DNA from: Rhynchosporium graminicola
Lineage: Eukaryota > Ascomycota > Leotiomycetes > Helotiales > Ploettnerulaceae
Direction: 5' to 3'
NCBI GenBank assembly: GCA_900074885.1
Contig: FJUW01000024.1
Coordinates: forward strand, 496,001 to 560,000
Length of the DNA: 64,000 nt
In this document: positions 48,233-59,984 of the stretch, piece after piece
Numbering within the stretch: the stretch's first letter is position 1
Layout of the letters: each line of letters starts with the position of its first letter
Program-made: the position numbers and the translations under genes
The notes under the pieces: generated by a model
The model's input: the letters and a program-made list of their open reading frames with translations, nothing else
Databases searched by the model: none
What the model was told of the DNA's origin: nothing

Positions 48233-49586
48233 TTATGAGGATCTCTGTTTCTTCTTTGGCCGGTCCTCATTCTCTGCGTCCCTATCTCCTGCCAAGACCT
48301 CGACTTCTGCATTGCCCTCGTTATCGTCGGATTCAAAATCTGCGTCGGAAAGAGCATCTTGCTCTTGTGCTTGAGCTACCGGGCGTTCGTTAGCATCTGG
48401 TTGCACCCAGGGAGCTGTAATTAAATTAACGGAAGCGATTGACTCACTGAAATACTTGATGGCACTCGGCCACAAATCCTCTGTGATCGCAATTGCGAGA
48501 TCATCTCCATCCGGGAAGATCTCCAGGTCGATATCCTGGTCTTCCTCTGCTTCCGGATCTTGACCTTCTTCCTCATCCTCCTCCTCCTCTTCTTCTTCTT
48601 CCCCCGTACTTTCAGGAGCTTCAGAGGAAGATTTAGCAGCTTTCCTTTTCTCTCTCTTCTCCTTCTCGATCCTCATCGCTTCTCTGCTCTCCTCCTCGCT
48701 GATCTTTCGTCCGATGAAACCGAACCACGCAAAAAAGCTCAAACCACCCATTCCTGTATTCCCAATCTTGCGCTTGAGGATTTTCTGCTCGGGCGTCAAC
48801 CTCTCCTTATCCGCCTTCCCATTCGCCTTGGCACCTGCACTCGAAGCAGCAGAAGCCTTCTGCTCCGTCTCCCAAGCCTTGATTACCAACTCCAAGAGCC
48901 CACCCGTCAAGTCCCTCCCTTCCTTCCATCTAATTCCCACTGGCTCACTTACCAACCCACACCATCCATCTTTTGCCCTCCTGTACCAAAATTTCTTCTC
49001 GAGCTTCTCATCGAGGAAGTATTCGTTCGGCGCAAATTCCCAAGTGATACTCACGCTACGCGGATCGCCGCCTGGTATGTTTGTTTCGGATTCGAAGTGC
49101 GAGACGGAGATTGAGAGGAGGGAGGAGAGGAGAAGAGCTGAGTCGGAGGGTTGGATGTATTGGTCGATATCGGGAGGTGCTTGTTCGAGGACTAAGGGCC
49201 AGAAATTGGGGATCTGGGAAACGGTTTTGGAACGGCGTTCGTAGAGGGGGTTTGAGAGTGCTATTTGTTGTCGGACTGGTAGTATTGTTAGCTATAGCTT
49301 TTTATCTCTTCTGTCAGACAGATACAAGTCCTGTAACCCGGTTTGCTTCCTTCTCTGCCACATTGCTGCGCGCTTCACACGATGATGGGGGAAGAAGCTC
49401 GGCGCAGCAGCTGTGCAGACCGCGCCACGCAGCCCAAGCCGGGTGTAGAACAGGGCAGCACTCACTGATCTCGGTCTCGACATCGTCAAACTCCTTCTCG
49501 ATATCCGCCAGATCCTCATACGACACGGGCGTCTCCTCCAGCCCAGCGGACATGGCTGCGGTTGTAAAGGCGAGCTTTTGGGACAT
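48233..49586 (-). CDS. NAP/SET-family histone chaperone (Vps75-like)
   Basis: Two exons (49586-49466 and 49275-48233) give 387 residues. Nucleosome assembly protein family members bind core histones and help deposit them; Vps75/SET types also partner histone acetyltransferases. Visible family marks: an N-terminal helix with EFDDVETEII (to residue 41), IPNFW (62-66), WKEGRDLTGG (157-166), SFFAWFGF (220-227) and DLWPSAIKYF (about 307-316), the same order as in SET. A poly-Glu/Asp stretch lies at about 265-289, between the last two motifs, with a further acidic tail and a basic KKKQR end that may be a nuclear signal. Start: ATG of MSQKLAFTTAAMSAGL; a second Met at residue 12 is possible. The splice gives RQQIALSNPLYERR across the junction, which fits the family. 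It is transcribed away from the asparaginase gene. A GTG-AGT at 49054 resembles a donor site but the frame is conserved across it. Confidence 0.92.
49276..49465 (-). other. Intron of the histone chaperone gene
   Basis: 190 nt, GTGAGT donor and CCAG acceptor, with GCTAAC as likely branch site. A TAG acceptor 15 nt downstream would also keep frame but removes the IRQQI residues typical of the family helix, so the upstream one is preferred. Confidence 0.82.
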
Positions 49587-50596
49587 GTATGGAAGGCGGA
49601 GTTTGCGATGCTTGCGGACCGGACGAGTGATGTGAAAGAGAGAGAGAGATAGAGAGAGAGAGTGAGAGATCAGTCGTTAATTCGCGCTTCCCAAGCTATT
49701 GTCAGATCTGCTGATTGGGTTCAAGATGTCACTGCTAGGAGTGTAGTGGTGGTGAAAGGATGGTCAACTAAAATTATGACCGCCGCATACCGGAATCGCG
49801 AGTTACCTAGCAATGGCTGATTACACGGCCGGCAAGCTGCTGAACAGATGCAAATTGTAGAATGCGCGAAGGAAACGGCGGGGTGTTGGAATGTTGGAAA
49901 CCCAGAAGCTGGAAGCTGGAAGCTGGAAGGATGATTGATGAACTTCGAGGCACGCAAAATGCAGTGCAGATCGCGATGCCCGACAAGAAAAGAGAAACCG
50001 TAACAAACTTTTATTGTACAATACTAGGAAGTCGCAAATTGACATGGGATCACCGTGAAATTCTTCATGTAAAACTCCTTATTTAGTCTCTCTCTGGTGT
50101 GAACGAAGCTCTCAATTGACCTTACCTACTTATAATACAAAGTCATGAAACCATGCAAGCACTTCTTTCTATTCTATCTTTTTCAATTGCTGAGTCAGCT
50201 TCGGCCGTCTTTTTCTGATACTTATATCGGTTGCCTCGACCGTCTATGACTATCTACACACTATCTACTTCGGTGGATAAATTTGATAGACAAATAGATT
50301 TGATGATATACAATCGTCAGGGCCCATGAATTCTCGGTTGCTACTCGGCTCAATTGCAACTGGCCTCAAGTATAAGTAAGAAAGCAAGAAAGCAGAATAG
50401 CAAAATATGGTTTTTGTTACCCCGTAGCCGCAATTTGATGCTGCTTATTTATTGGCTGGCGCCATCCAATCCAAAATTCTTTCTTCGTTCACTTCACCTA
50501 CGTCTCTTCCTTACACCTTCTATTCGGAATTCATGGCTGCAAATAAACACAAATCTCATTCCGCTCCATTATAGATTCCTCCGTTTTGTTATCACT
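49587..50596. promoter_or_regulatory. Divergent promoter region, chaperone / asparaginase
   Basis: About 1 kb between two diverging start codons. On the chaperone side the first 85 bp contain a long AG/CT repeat (49636-49668), a pyrimidine-rich leader on the coding strand as often seen in fungal 5' UTRs. Three copies of the 7-mer GCTGGAA lie at about 49907-49928. The stretch from about 50350 to 50596 before the asparaginase start is CT- and AT-rich. Individual factor sites cannot be claimed. Confidence 0.5.
49636..49668. repeat. (AG)n repeat in the chaperone 5' leader
   Basis: A 33-bp AG-rich tract interrupted by two T, about 50 bp before the chaperone start codon. Confidence 0.85.
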
Positions 50597-52627
50597 ATGG
50601 CGACACTATATCCAGAAGCACGTGTACTGGTCATAATGACTGGAGGCACGATATGCATGCGGTCTTCACCTGAGGGGCTGGTACCCGCGAGAGGCTTTCT
50701 AAGAGAAGGGATGGCGCCCAGACCAAGTTTCAACGATGGATCTATGCCTGGTATGTTTATCTTGTTGACTTATTCGTGCTTTCGAATACCCATTTGTTAT
50801 GAAGGTTTTTTTTTCCTCGAGCCTGAGGCGGATTCTTAAAGAGATCTTCGTGGATCGTTCTTCGGCGTGTTGCATTTGTTACGACGTTGTATATCTGACA
50901 TGGTTTGATACTGGAAGGCTGCGCTATGAACTTTACCTTACATATTTACCGCACGCACTCGAGTTCAGGAGTTCGGACAGAAGTTCTTTGTGAGATAGTC
51001 AAGCAGATTTGATTTTGGCGAACACAGGGTGGCGATACTGCTCTCTAGCATGAGATGTCATGAAAAAAAAGATTCTATTCCCTTCCTCTGCATGTGCTTC
51101 GAAGTGCTGCGTCTGGGGTATTTCTTGGTTTAGGATATATGAAGTGCTTTCAAAAGCATGCCTATAGAATCCTTCCGTTTATTCCCTACCTTGAACATTC
51201 TGCGTTATTCCTCATTGCTGATACTGATACTGACATTCCCAGATCCTCTCCCAGTAATGACAGATGCTACAACCAAAGTGTATCACCCAAGTCTCAGGAC
51301 ACCACCAAGCACTTACTCACGCCACGTGCGCTACACGCTTTACGAATTCCCAATCTTATTAGACTCCTCCTCGATATCCTCAGAGGGCTGGACCCAAATT
51401 GCCACCACAGTCCAAGACAACTACTCTCTGTTCGACGGATTCGTTATTCTCCACGGCACAGACAGTCTAGCATACACCAGCTCTGCCCTATCATTCATGC
51501 TATCACACCTTGGAAAGCCCGTGATCTTAACTGGCTCCCAAGCTTCAATATTTGCGCTTCAGTCCGATGCTGTAGACAACCTCCTTGGTTCACTCATCAT
51601 CGCAGGCACTTTCATGATCCCAGAAGTCTGTCTCTTCTTCCATCACAACCTCTACAGAGGTAATCGCTGTACCAAAGTCTCAGCGTCCTCATTCGATGCT
51701 TTCGCCTCGCCAAACTGCGAACCGCTTGCGAAGGTAACAGCCATGGGAGCAGAAGTGAATTGGGCATTAGTCCGACGTCCTAGAAGCCTTGCTCGCTTCG
51801 ATGTCCAAACGAATCTCGACACTGCACACGTGGCCTGTTTACGTATTTTCCCTGGTATTAAGCCAGAAATGCTAGATTCTGTGCTACATGTACCCAATCT
51901 TCGTGGCCTCATTCTCGAAACGTTCGGAGCAGGGAATGCACCATCAGGAGCTGACGGTAGTATGGTCAACGTCATCGAATCAGCAGTCGCTCGTGGTATC
52001 GTAATTGTTAATGTCAGTCAGTGTCAATCCGGTTCTGTCTCTCCACTCTATGCACCAGCTACCACACTCGGCAACGCAGGAGTGGTCTTCGGCCACGATC
52101 TTACCACGGAAGCTGCTCTAACCAAACTTTCATTCCTCCTTGCGCTTCCAGATTTAAATTATCAAGATATCGTCTCACAGATGCAGTTCTCCATTCGTGG
52201 TGAAATGACCGAGTCTCATTCCACTGCATTCGCACATCCAGCTTCCTACATTCCTACCATCCAAGACTCTCAGGTAGCGTTTACCGCTCTTGGACATGCC
52301 ATCACTAAAGGCCAACTTGAGACTGTCAAAAATCTCTTGGATGGCGATCAATTCGGGCTACTCGTAGCCAAAGACTATGCTGAAAATACAGCGCTGCATC
52401 TTGCGGCCGTGGGCCCTCGGATAGAGCTACTTCGCGAGCTGTTGAAGAGGGGTGCTAGTGTACATGCAAGAAATCTGGCCGGTAATACGCCGTTGTACCT
52501 GGCCAACAAGGTTAGTAATAGGGAGGCTGTTGGGCTTTTGGAAGAGACTGGAGCGTTGTTGCACGTCGATGAAGTGGAGATGGTGAAAGAGAATGGTGTA
52601 GAGGTGAAGAGGAGGAGGGTTGTTTGA
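50597..52627 (+). CDS. L-asparaginase, type I, with C-terminal ankyrin repeats
   Basis: Two exons (50597-50750, 51243-52627) give 512 residues. It hydrolyses L-asparagine to aspartate and ammonia, probably in the cytosol since no signal peptide is seen. Active-site marks: TGGTI (catalytic Thr18), HGTD (Thr124, Asp125; the next residue is Ser where Thr is usual) and NRCTKVSA (Lys196), the equivalents of Thr12, Thr89-Asp90 and Lys162 of E. coli AnsB. TGSQ (148-151) and DAVDNLLG (160-167) are also family motifs. About residues 400-495 hold roughly two ankyrin repeats (NTALHLAA, GNTPLYLA), as in eukaryotic type I enzymes such as ASPG. The tail is basic (KRRR). Start: the ATG of MATLYPEARVLVIMTGG fits homologues; an upstream in-frame Met is in a non-conserved leader. 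The intron is long for a fungus. Confidence 0.93.
50751..51242 (+). other. Intron of the asparaginase gene
   Basis: 492 nt with GTATGT donor, TACTGAC branch-like site and CCCAG acceptor, phase 1. The splice joins SMP to DPLPVMTD in agreement with the family. No conserved protein segment is missing, so an extra exon inside is not required. Confidence 0.82.
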
Positions 52628-53300
52628 GAAAGCAGTCCGGGAGCTATCATCCCTCGGAGACCTAAACAAAGATCTATATAAATGCATGGAGGTATCTTAC
52701 CACCCGGTACTCAAGTGCCGCAGTTTCTTGGGTACGTTTATCGGCACGGATGACGAACGAGACACCGAAATATGCCAACTCAGGAAGGGTCTCAAGCTCC
52801 GAAAGAATCCGATTGAAACTCCATAAGACCGAGTCATTGATGTATTTATTGAAGCAACGACTTGGTTTGTTAATTCATGGCAAATAACAACTTGGGAAAT
52901 TTCTTGACGCTGGCTAAACCGCGAATCATACAGTCTAATCCATTCCAATCATCCTTAGTCAAGCTTTAGACTTTATTTGATGAGAATACTAGCCGGTTCC
53001 CCGACAGTTTTCCCCGAAAGTTAAACTGTCGGGGAACCGGCTAGTATGCAGGCTGCAGGCTTTCTACAGGATCCGGCTGCAAATTACCGATAGCATGATG
53101 ACAAGATGTGTTTTTTTTCTAACCGTCTGATCCAGTTCAAGTAAATTTTCGAAGAGATCCTTTCAGGTGGAACTATCCTAGCGCTCGCTATTACAGCACT
53201 GACTCGGCTGCCTCGTGGCACAATCAGTGCTCTGCCAGGCAGTACTATCAGAAATTGGTATGGATATAGCTGTACTTAGAACTACTGTGACTTAGCGTAC
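52628..53300. other. 3' region of the asparaginase gene and island edge
   Basis: Normal composition, no convincing coding frame. Contains the hairpin described separately and, from about 53150, a gradual fall in CpA and TpG towards the transposon nest. A short inverted repeat (TACACTT...AAGTGTA) lies at about 53302-53330. Confidence 0.55.
52986..53047. repeat. Perfect 25-bp-arm inverted repeat, minimal MITE candidate
   Basis: Arms 52986-53010 and 53023-53047 are perfectly complementary, with a 12-nt loop. The sequence inside TA...TA flanks starts CTAGCCGGTTCCCC and resembles the start of the pogo TIR (ATAGCCGGTCCACC). A two-ended miniature of a TA-targeting transposon is likely; a strong transcription terminator-like hairpin is the alternative, since it lies about 360 bp after the asparaginase stop. 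Confidence 0.75.
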
Positions 53301-53861
53301 ACTATACACTTGGCATACTATACTAAGTGTAGAGTTTTCTGTATACTTATCTAGTACTAGATATCATTTAATTCTATTTTAGTAGTGATTCTTAGTTTTT
53401 TACTTTATCTGTTTATTACTATAAGACGAGTTAATTATTAGTATACTCCTAAAGCTAATAATTAACAAAATGCCCTTACTATTAAACTTTACTGCTACTA
53501 AAAACTCGATAGTTAAAAAATAGTTCAATCGACTCTTATAAGATAACTTCTTTAAGTAGAAGATTAGTACTAACTAGTAATTAGCTATAAAAAGAGTATA
53601 TTACTATACTCTATTAGATTAGCTATATCTAGCTACTACTACTACTTGAAATGCTTAGAGAAAGGAGCGAAAGAAGGCTATATCGATTATAGTTACTTCT
53701 CTCTCTTCGGAGGTTTATAGTAAGTATATCGATTAAGTAGTAACTTTTAATCTATATATTTTCCAGAATACTATTAAACAAAAAGAAAGAAGAGTGGTTA
53801 TAAGTAGAATTAGATTATCTAACCTTCGAAAAGAATTCGTCATACTTAGATACGATCTAAC
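53301..53861 (+). pseudogene. Decayed frame of an unidentified transposon
   Basis: An ATG at 53470 opens a plus-strand frame that runs to the A2 insertion (about 130 codons) with internal stops that are nearly all TAG, as after RIP of CAG. The product would be rich in Lys, Arg, Thr and Leu. No domain is recognised. It is probably the outermost element of the right-hand nest. Confidence 0.35.
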
Positions 53862-54512
53862 TGTAACGAAATAAGACTTAAGGCGGTATACGAGCAGGGA
53901 TAAAATAAGTGGAGAAGCTAAGAGCGGTTTTATTTAGTCTACTAATAAGAAAATAAGAAGATAAGGAAAGAAGAAGAAGAGAAGTAGAGTATAAGACCTT
54001 TTATATATACGCTAATACTAGTCTATATCTGTATCGAATTAGCTATTAAATATGCTAGAGTATCTAGCAACTTAGATCTTAGTCTATATCCTTTTACTAA
54101 TATAACCTTTAGATAAGCTATCGTTATATTACCCCCCCTCTAAGAAGAGCTTACCCTTAAGCTTAAAGAATACTACTTAGTATTAAAAATTAGTCTTTAT
54201 TTAGATTGTTTCATTATAGCTTATGTAATAAGTAATAGTAGTTCTGTCACGGGGCGAATGCAAAGTATGCAGTGCAAAGGCTCGTCTGTATTACAAGGAG
54301 AATTAACTAAGGAGAGAAGAGAGGAATAGGAGTCTCCTTTCGAAGAAAAGGTAATGCCGCGGCCGGTAGTAGCAGTAGTATTAGTAAACGTATGACACAA
54401 AATCAGGTACTAGCGTAGACGCCTCAGGCGTCAAGTATACTATCGGGTATAACCTGTCACAAACTCTTTAATAATAGTATTTTCCTAAATAGTAATTAAC
54501 TAATTATATTAT
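53862..54512 (-). mobile_element. Gypsy family A fragment A2 (3' LTR end)
   Basis: A minus-oriented 3' LTR (53862-54128, 267 bp) followed, in plus coordinates, by the inverted polypurine tract and about 170 bp of family A interior that aligns with the last part of A1. The fragment is interrupted by a foreign LTR at 54245-54461 and then by A3 at 54513. Confidence 0.8.
54245..54461. repeat. Solo LTR or MITE of normal composition inside A2
   Basis: 217 bp, from TGTCACGGGGCG to CCTGTCACA. Flanks AGTTC and AACTC are both one transition from AGCTC, giving a 5-bp target repeat altered on opposite strands. Unlike everything around it, the insert keeps many CpA, TpG and CpG sites. It has TG...CA ends like an LTR and no coding capacity. 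Confidence 0.7.
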
Positions 54513-54782
54513 TAAAATAATAGCTTACCTGAAGGTCATATGAGGAGAAGGATAGGGACCGGGACCCAAGTTCCTAGGTATCCCGGTATAGTTAGTAGCC
54601 GACTTAGTATAGTATCGGATTAGTACCGGCGTATATATATAAGGTGCCTTATATTCTAATTTCTCTTCTTCTTCTTTCCTTATCTTCTTAGTTTCTTAGT
54701 AGTAGACTATATAAGATCGCTCTTAGCCTCCCTACTTATTTTATCCTTACTTATATACTGCTTTAAGTCTTATATTACTATA
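54513..54782 (+). repeat. 5' LTR of A3
   Basis: Starts with a heavily mutated terminus (TAAAATAATAGC from TGTGACGACAGC) and ends ATATTACTATA. The middle is closer to the unmutated family LTR. Confidence 0.85.
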
Positions 54783-57700
54783 TTAAATAAGAAGATTCGG
54801 GTAGCCAGAGATAGCTTAATATAATATTTTACTTATGAAGTTAGTTATTCGATAACTACTTATATATAGCTAAGATTCCAGAGATCTCTTAGATAGCTAT
54901 GAATTAGGGTTTAATTTAGCTTATTATAAATAGTATAATAGAGGAAGTCTTCGCTAATACTCTTTTAATAGCCCTCTTAGTATAAGGAATTATAAATAGA
55001 TTTTGAAGAAAGTGTAATAATACCTTAAAATTTTAATTTCTATATATCGCTATTGAAATAGCCTCGATATACCCCTTTTCGAGCTACTATTATAGCTCTT
55101 AAATAAAAACTTAAAGAGTTATCTAATTCTAGAGGAACTTAACTTACTCTCTTTTACTTTACCTCTGAATCTAATCTTTTATATCTTTCCTTACTATAAA
55201 CTTCTCTTATATTAGAGAATATTAATATCTTATTAAGGAAGTACTAATTAAGAGGAAAAGGAAAATAAAAGCGGAACTTACTAGGAGTATAATTACTAAG
55301 TACTTTTACTACTCCTATAGATAACTCGAATCTGCTCTATTCTATCTTAAAGCGATTAGCGGAATAAGAGGTAAAGAATAACTCTTTAGAAGATATTATA
55401 GATAGGTTTATCTTTATATAAGATAAGTTTATCTTAGATATCCCTTATCTATCTTCGACTGTTTAACTAGAGCTAGTATTATAATCTCTATATACTCTTA
55501 AAAACTAGAGGACGACTATAGAGTTTAATAAGCTAGAAAACTCTATTCTGACATATACTACTTAGAGAGAAAATACTACTTCTAATAAACTATCGCCTTC
55601 TCTCGGAGCTGAATCGATAGAGTTACGCTTTAAGAAATCTTATCTTACTAAGAAGATCCTGCCTCTAGATAATAGATTAGATCTTACTTTCCTTTAGTAG
55701 GGAGTATTAATACGAGACTAATTAGCTATAAATACTAACTACTATACTATAGACCTCTCTTAGCGCGTTCTTATATAGAGCCTTATTACTAGATTAGCTA
55801 AGGAGTATCTTACTCCTTAGTACTTTACTAACGAATTTAAGACTAGTAATAAGATAATCTTCTTAATAGAAGAGAACTTCTTTACTAGTTTAGAAGAAGA
55901 TAACTATTATAACGCTTTCTACTACTTATAAATATAATAACCGAGCTACGCCCGCGAGACTTTTACTAAGTTCTATAGTCGATTTCAAAGCGCTACTATC
56001 TAAGTAAAAGTTAAAAAGAAGAAGTAGTTCTTCTATATATAAGATAAGATTATACTATCCTTATATAATTCTAATCTTATTATTAAGCTAATATAGAATA
56101 AGAACTATACTTCTATAGTCAGATTACTACTTTCTTTTAATATCGATTATTACTATAACTCAGAACGCTCTTATCTAGAGAAAACTACTACCTAAGTATA
56201 ATACTATAAGCTTACTATCACTACTACGACTTCTTCTAGCTCTACTCCTTACTAGTCCCTAAGCTTAGCCCCTCGATAAACTACTCCTATATCATACGTA
56301 TATACCTCTAACTCGATATAGGCTAGTACTCCCTCTGTATCCTACTTACTAAAACGCCTTACTACCTCGACTAGAGATACCCTTAAGTGCTATAGTTATA
56401 GATAACTTAGCTATATTAAGCTAGATTATCCGAATTTACTTAAGGTATAATTAATTAACGAAATTCTAAAAGAAGAAGAAGCGACTAAGGAAGTAGAGGA
56501 AGATATACTTTCCTATATCTGATCTAATATAGAAGGGAAACGTTAAGGCTTAAGTAAAAACTCCTTCCTAGGTCTATATAAGTATAATCTTTTAAACCTT
56601 ATCTTAACTCCTTAATAAGAGGTAGGTAATTCATATACTTAACTATAGTTAGTATAAATAGACTAAGAGTCTCTATAAATAGTCTAATTAATACTAGAGC
56701 GAATAGCTATCTGTTTACTAATCGCACCCTTACTAGACGACTATCAGGGGCCCTTAGTATAAAGATCGAGCTACTACTTTATTCTATTCTAATACATAGT
56801 TTCTAGTAGTTTATTAGAACTTATATAACTTACTTTATATATTTATACCTTTCTATTAATAGTAAGCGTATTTATAACTACCCTTTTATTCTTCTCGATT
56901 TAAGCTAATAAGATATAATTATTAGTATTAGATAGATATAATACTTCTAAGTCAAACTCGATACGCTCTACTATAAGTCATTATAGCCGGAACGCTACTT
57001 AGCTACCCTTCGATATAATAAGAAGATAATTATAACTCTACTGCCTTATAAACCTACTATTGATAGATCTTACTAAATTAGTACTAATACTCGGGATTCC
57101 GCTATAAACTAGCTAGATTAACGTCGATTACGCTAAATGGCAGCGATATAGTATATTAACGTATTATCCTTATTAATTAACTCTTTCCCGCTTCTTACTA
57201 AGGAATCCGAACCCTTTTCCGCTTATAAATTATCAAGTATAGTATCCGCGCCGAAACCTTACTATAAGTACTTTAATTATTCTCTAAGGATCTAGAAACT
57301 AGTTCTGATTTACTAAATTAATACTATAGCTTTTCACTTTAATATAAAACGCGAAAGTATAAAGTTATTCTTTATTAGTATCTATAAGATCGATTATATC
57401 TTATAAGACTATCTAGATAGCGACTGCCCTAAAGATCCTAATACTGAATAACTTATAGCTGAAAAGCTATCGAAATGATACTATATATTTAAAGAGGCCT
57501 TTTCTAAGCGGGATTCTAATATTCTTTTATTATATTATCTATACGATTATAAAATTATCCTAGAAGAACTACTACTTGATATATATTCGCCCTTATATTA
57601 GTAGTCTATAGGAATTATAAGTAATTAAGGAGTATCTTATAGAGAACCTGGATAAGGGATTTATCGAATCTAGCTAAAGTCCTTTTATATCTCTTATTCT

Positions 57701-57830
57701 ATTTACTAAGAAATCCGATAGAGGCTTATAGTTCTATATCGACTATTATAAGCTTAAAGCGATCACTCGTAAGAATTCATATCTAATCCCTTGGATCGAC
57801 GAACTTCTAACTTATATATCTAAAGCTATA
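54513..57830 (+). mobile_element. Gypsy family A element A3, 5' part
   Basis: A 270-bp 5' LTR (54513-54782) and interior collinear with A1 through gag and into the start of RT, where LTR C of element C1 begins. The zinc knuckle at about 56388-56436 keeps one Cys, while the other three ligands are Tyr. The RT start reads YKLKAITRKNSYLIP-like. The frame is broken by TAA and TAG codons. Confidence 0.85.
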
Positions 57831-58031
57831 TGTGACGACAGGTGATTATGATACGTGGCAGTTAAGGGCCAGTATCGATGCCTTAGGCATTTATCGTATA
57901 TATATATAGAGGTTTCGAGCTCCTTCAGAGCTCGGTATCTTTCAGTTTCCTTCGTATTAGATTAAAAGGATTATTCTTAGCTAATTCTACTTATTTTATC
58001 TTTACTTATAGCTATTTCGAGTCCTTAGTAT
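57831..58031 (+). repeat. 5' LTR of C1
   Basis: Matches 20770-20975. The right end is approximate because a base or so is missing near the terminal TATTATAT. Confidence 0.75.
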
Positions 58032-59396
58032 TATATTAAACTAAAAGATCACGCTTACTAGGGATAACTTTAAATAATATCTTACTTAGAAAGCTCGATC
58101 CGAATATATAACTAGAGAGCTCTTTACTAAGTTATCTCTACTTTTCTCGATTTTTATAAACTTTCAGACTTATTAAGATATTATTATAGAAATAGTTATA
58201 TCTTTTAATTCCTAATTTCGATAGTTAAGCTTTCGAAATAGCTAAGAGTCTAAAGATCTCTTAGATAGCTAAGAATTTAGATATAATTTAGCTTTAAAAG
58301 TACTAATTACTAGAAGTTACTTATAAACACTTCGAATTCGTCTCTTTATATATATAAAATAAAATACTAAATAGAATTTAAATAGAACTTCCCTTAAGAC
58401 TCTAGATTCTATTAACTTTAGTAGAAATTCGAATCTCCTAAGCTCCTTATAAGCTATAATAAGAGTATCTACTTAGAATTCGGGTTTTTTATTACTTCTA
58501 ACTTTTTAATTATTTAAGTTTTTATATTTTAGATATTCGGAAATTTAGCTCTCTTAATAGAAAACTAACTTATTTTCTATTTATTTAAACTTTAATATAT
58601 CTTATATTTACTTATTTAAGATATTCGACTTTTCTTATCTTTTTAATTTCTTAGGAATTTAATTTAGATTTCTTCTTCTTTTATAACTTTTAAGTATTTT
58701 AATTACTTATTTAGCTTTACTTATTTAGAATACTTCTAAAGTATATATAACTAGTTATAAATACTACTTCGGAATACCTATATAGCCCTATAGATTCGGT
58801 TCTTATAATAGATTTAGTTTAATTAATCGAAGATAATTAATTATATATAGAATCGATTACTTAAGAGCTCTTTATAAGTATTTTATAAATTAAATAACTA
58901 TTTATTAACTTCTTATTTACTTAAAACTTAATATTATAACTACTAGCGGAAAACTCTATTTAAGAGCTTACTTCTTTATAATAGTAATTTATTATTAGTA
59001 TTAGTAATTTCACTAATAATTCTTTAAGTAAATTATAAATAACTAAAAGTATTAATATACTTAATACTAGAATTAATCTCTCTTTTACTTAATAGCGCGC
59101 TTCTATTTAAGACTATCTTAAAGTTAATTCTGATTAATACTCTAACCCTCGCGCTTATAAAGTACTTATTTAGAGTATTATAAAAGTCTTACTAGAGTTA
59201 CTTTAAGCTTTAATACTTATCTATAGAGATTATATTTAGCTCTATTAAAGAGATAATTTTAATACTTATATCTTACTTTCTTATTAGAATTAAAATAATA
59301 TAATATTAGACTAAATTTAATAAGCTTTTAATAATAAATAAGTCCTTTTTATACTTTCCTATAGGGTTTTAAAGCTTTATAATTCTCGGAGGTATA
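57831..59396 (+). mobile_element. Family C element C1, 5' part
   Basis: A roughly 201-bp 5' LTR (57831 to about 58031), starting TGTGACGACAGG with little mutation, then an interior collinear with the gag region of C2 until A4 interrupts it at 59397. It is more decayed than C2 and inserted in the RT of A3. Confidence 0.75.
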
Positions 59397-59664
59397 TATA
59401 ACGACATAAGACTCAAGGCGGTATATAAGTAAGAATAAACAAGTAGGGAGGCTAAGAGCGATCTTATATAGTCTACTACGAAGGAAACAAAAAGATAAGG
59501 AAAGAAGAAGAAGAGAGATAGAGTATAAAGTACCTTATATATATGCGCCGGTACTAGTCCGATACTATACCGGGTCGGATACTAGTTCTGCCGGGATACC
59601 TATGAACTTAGGCCCTATTATCTATCCTTCTTCTCATATGATATTCAGGTGAGCTATTATCATA
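59397..59664 (-). repeat. 3' LTR of A4
   Basis: 268 bp from TATAACGACATAAG to GCTATTATCATA in plus coordinates. Left flanking five bases are GTATA. Confidence 0.92.
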
Positions 59665-59748
59665 TTACCCCCCCCCTAAGAAGAGCTTGACCCTAAGCTC
59701 GGAAGGTTATAGTTTATACTGGAATTCGAGTTTAAGTAGGGCGTAGGG

Positions 59749-59758
59749 TATATAAAGG
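59749..59758 (+). promoter_or_regulatory. TATA box candidate for the antisense gene of A4
   Basis: TATATAAAGG, conserved with A1, about 227 bp before the first supported antisense codon and about 85 bp inside the 3' LTR. Confidence 0.45.
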
Positions 59759-59984
59759 AAGAGGTTTATTAATATTAGAGCCTTTCCTTTTCAACTGCGA
59801 TAACTACTTCAACTTATAAGTTTACTCTCTCTAGACTGCGATATAGCTCCTATAGTAAGTATTATTACTAACTACTATAGTAGTCTGCTGTAATCTTATA
59901 TATTAATCGACCTAATTAACTCTTCTCTTAATATAAGTAAGTTTCTTATTTTAGTTTTAAGGATAGTCTTCAAGTATAATATAG

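Noticed and set aside
48560..49244. Frames of 176-184 codons opposite the chaperone gene
   Set aside because: Shadows of the chaperone exon, Ser/Leu/Phe-rich because the other strand encodes Glu and Lys.
49261..49275. Downstream acceptor (TAG) for the chaperone intron
   Set aside because: Keeps phase but removes the conserved RQQIAL residues at the end of the NAP helix.
51094..51663. 189-codon frame overlapping the asparaginase gene
   Set aside because: Shadow frame; the asparaginase motifs lie in the other frame.
46013..52627. NmrA, chaperone and asparaginase as a functional gene cluster
   Set aside because: Different orientations and unrelated roles; no biosynthetic or transporter genes nearby.
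59690..59980. Extra 5' exons of the antisense gene in A4 and A1
   Set aside because: GTAAGT and TACTAAC-like words occur, but spacing is too short or the joins give no supported start, so no exon was called.
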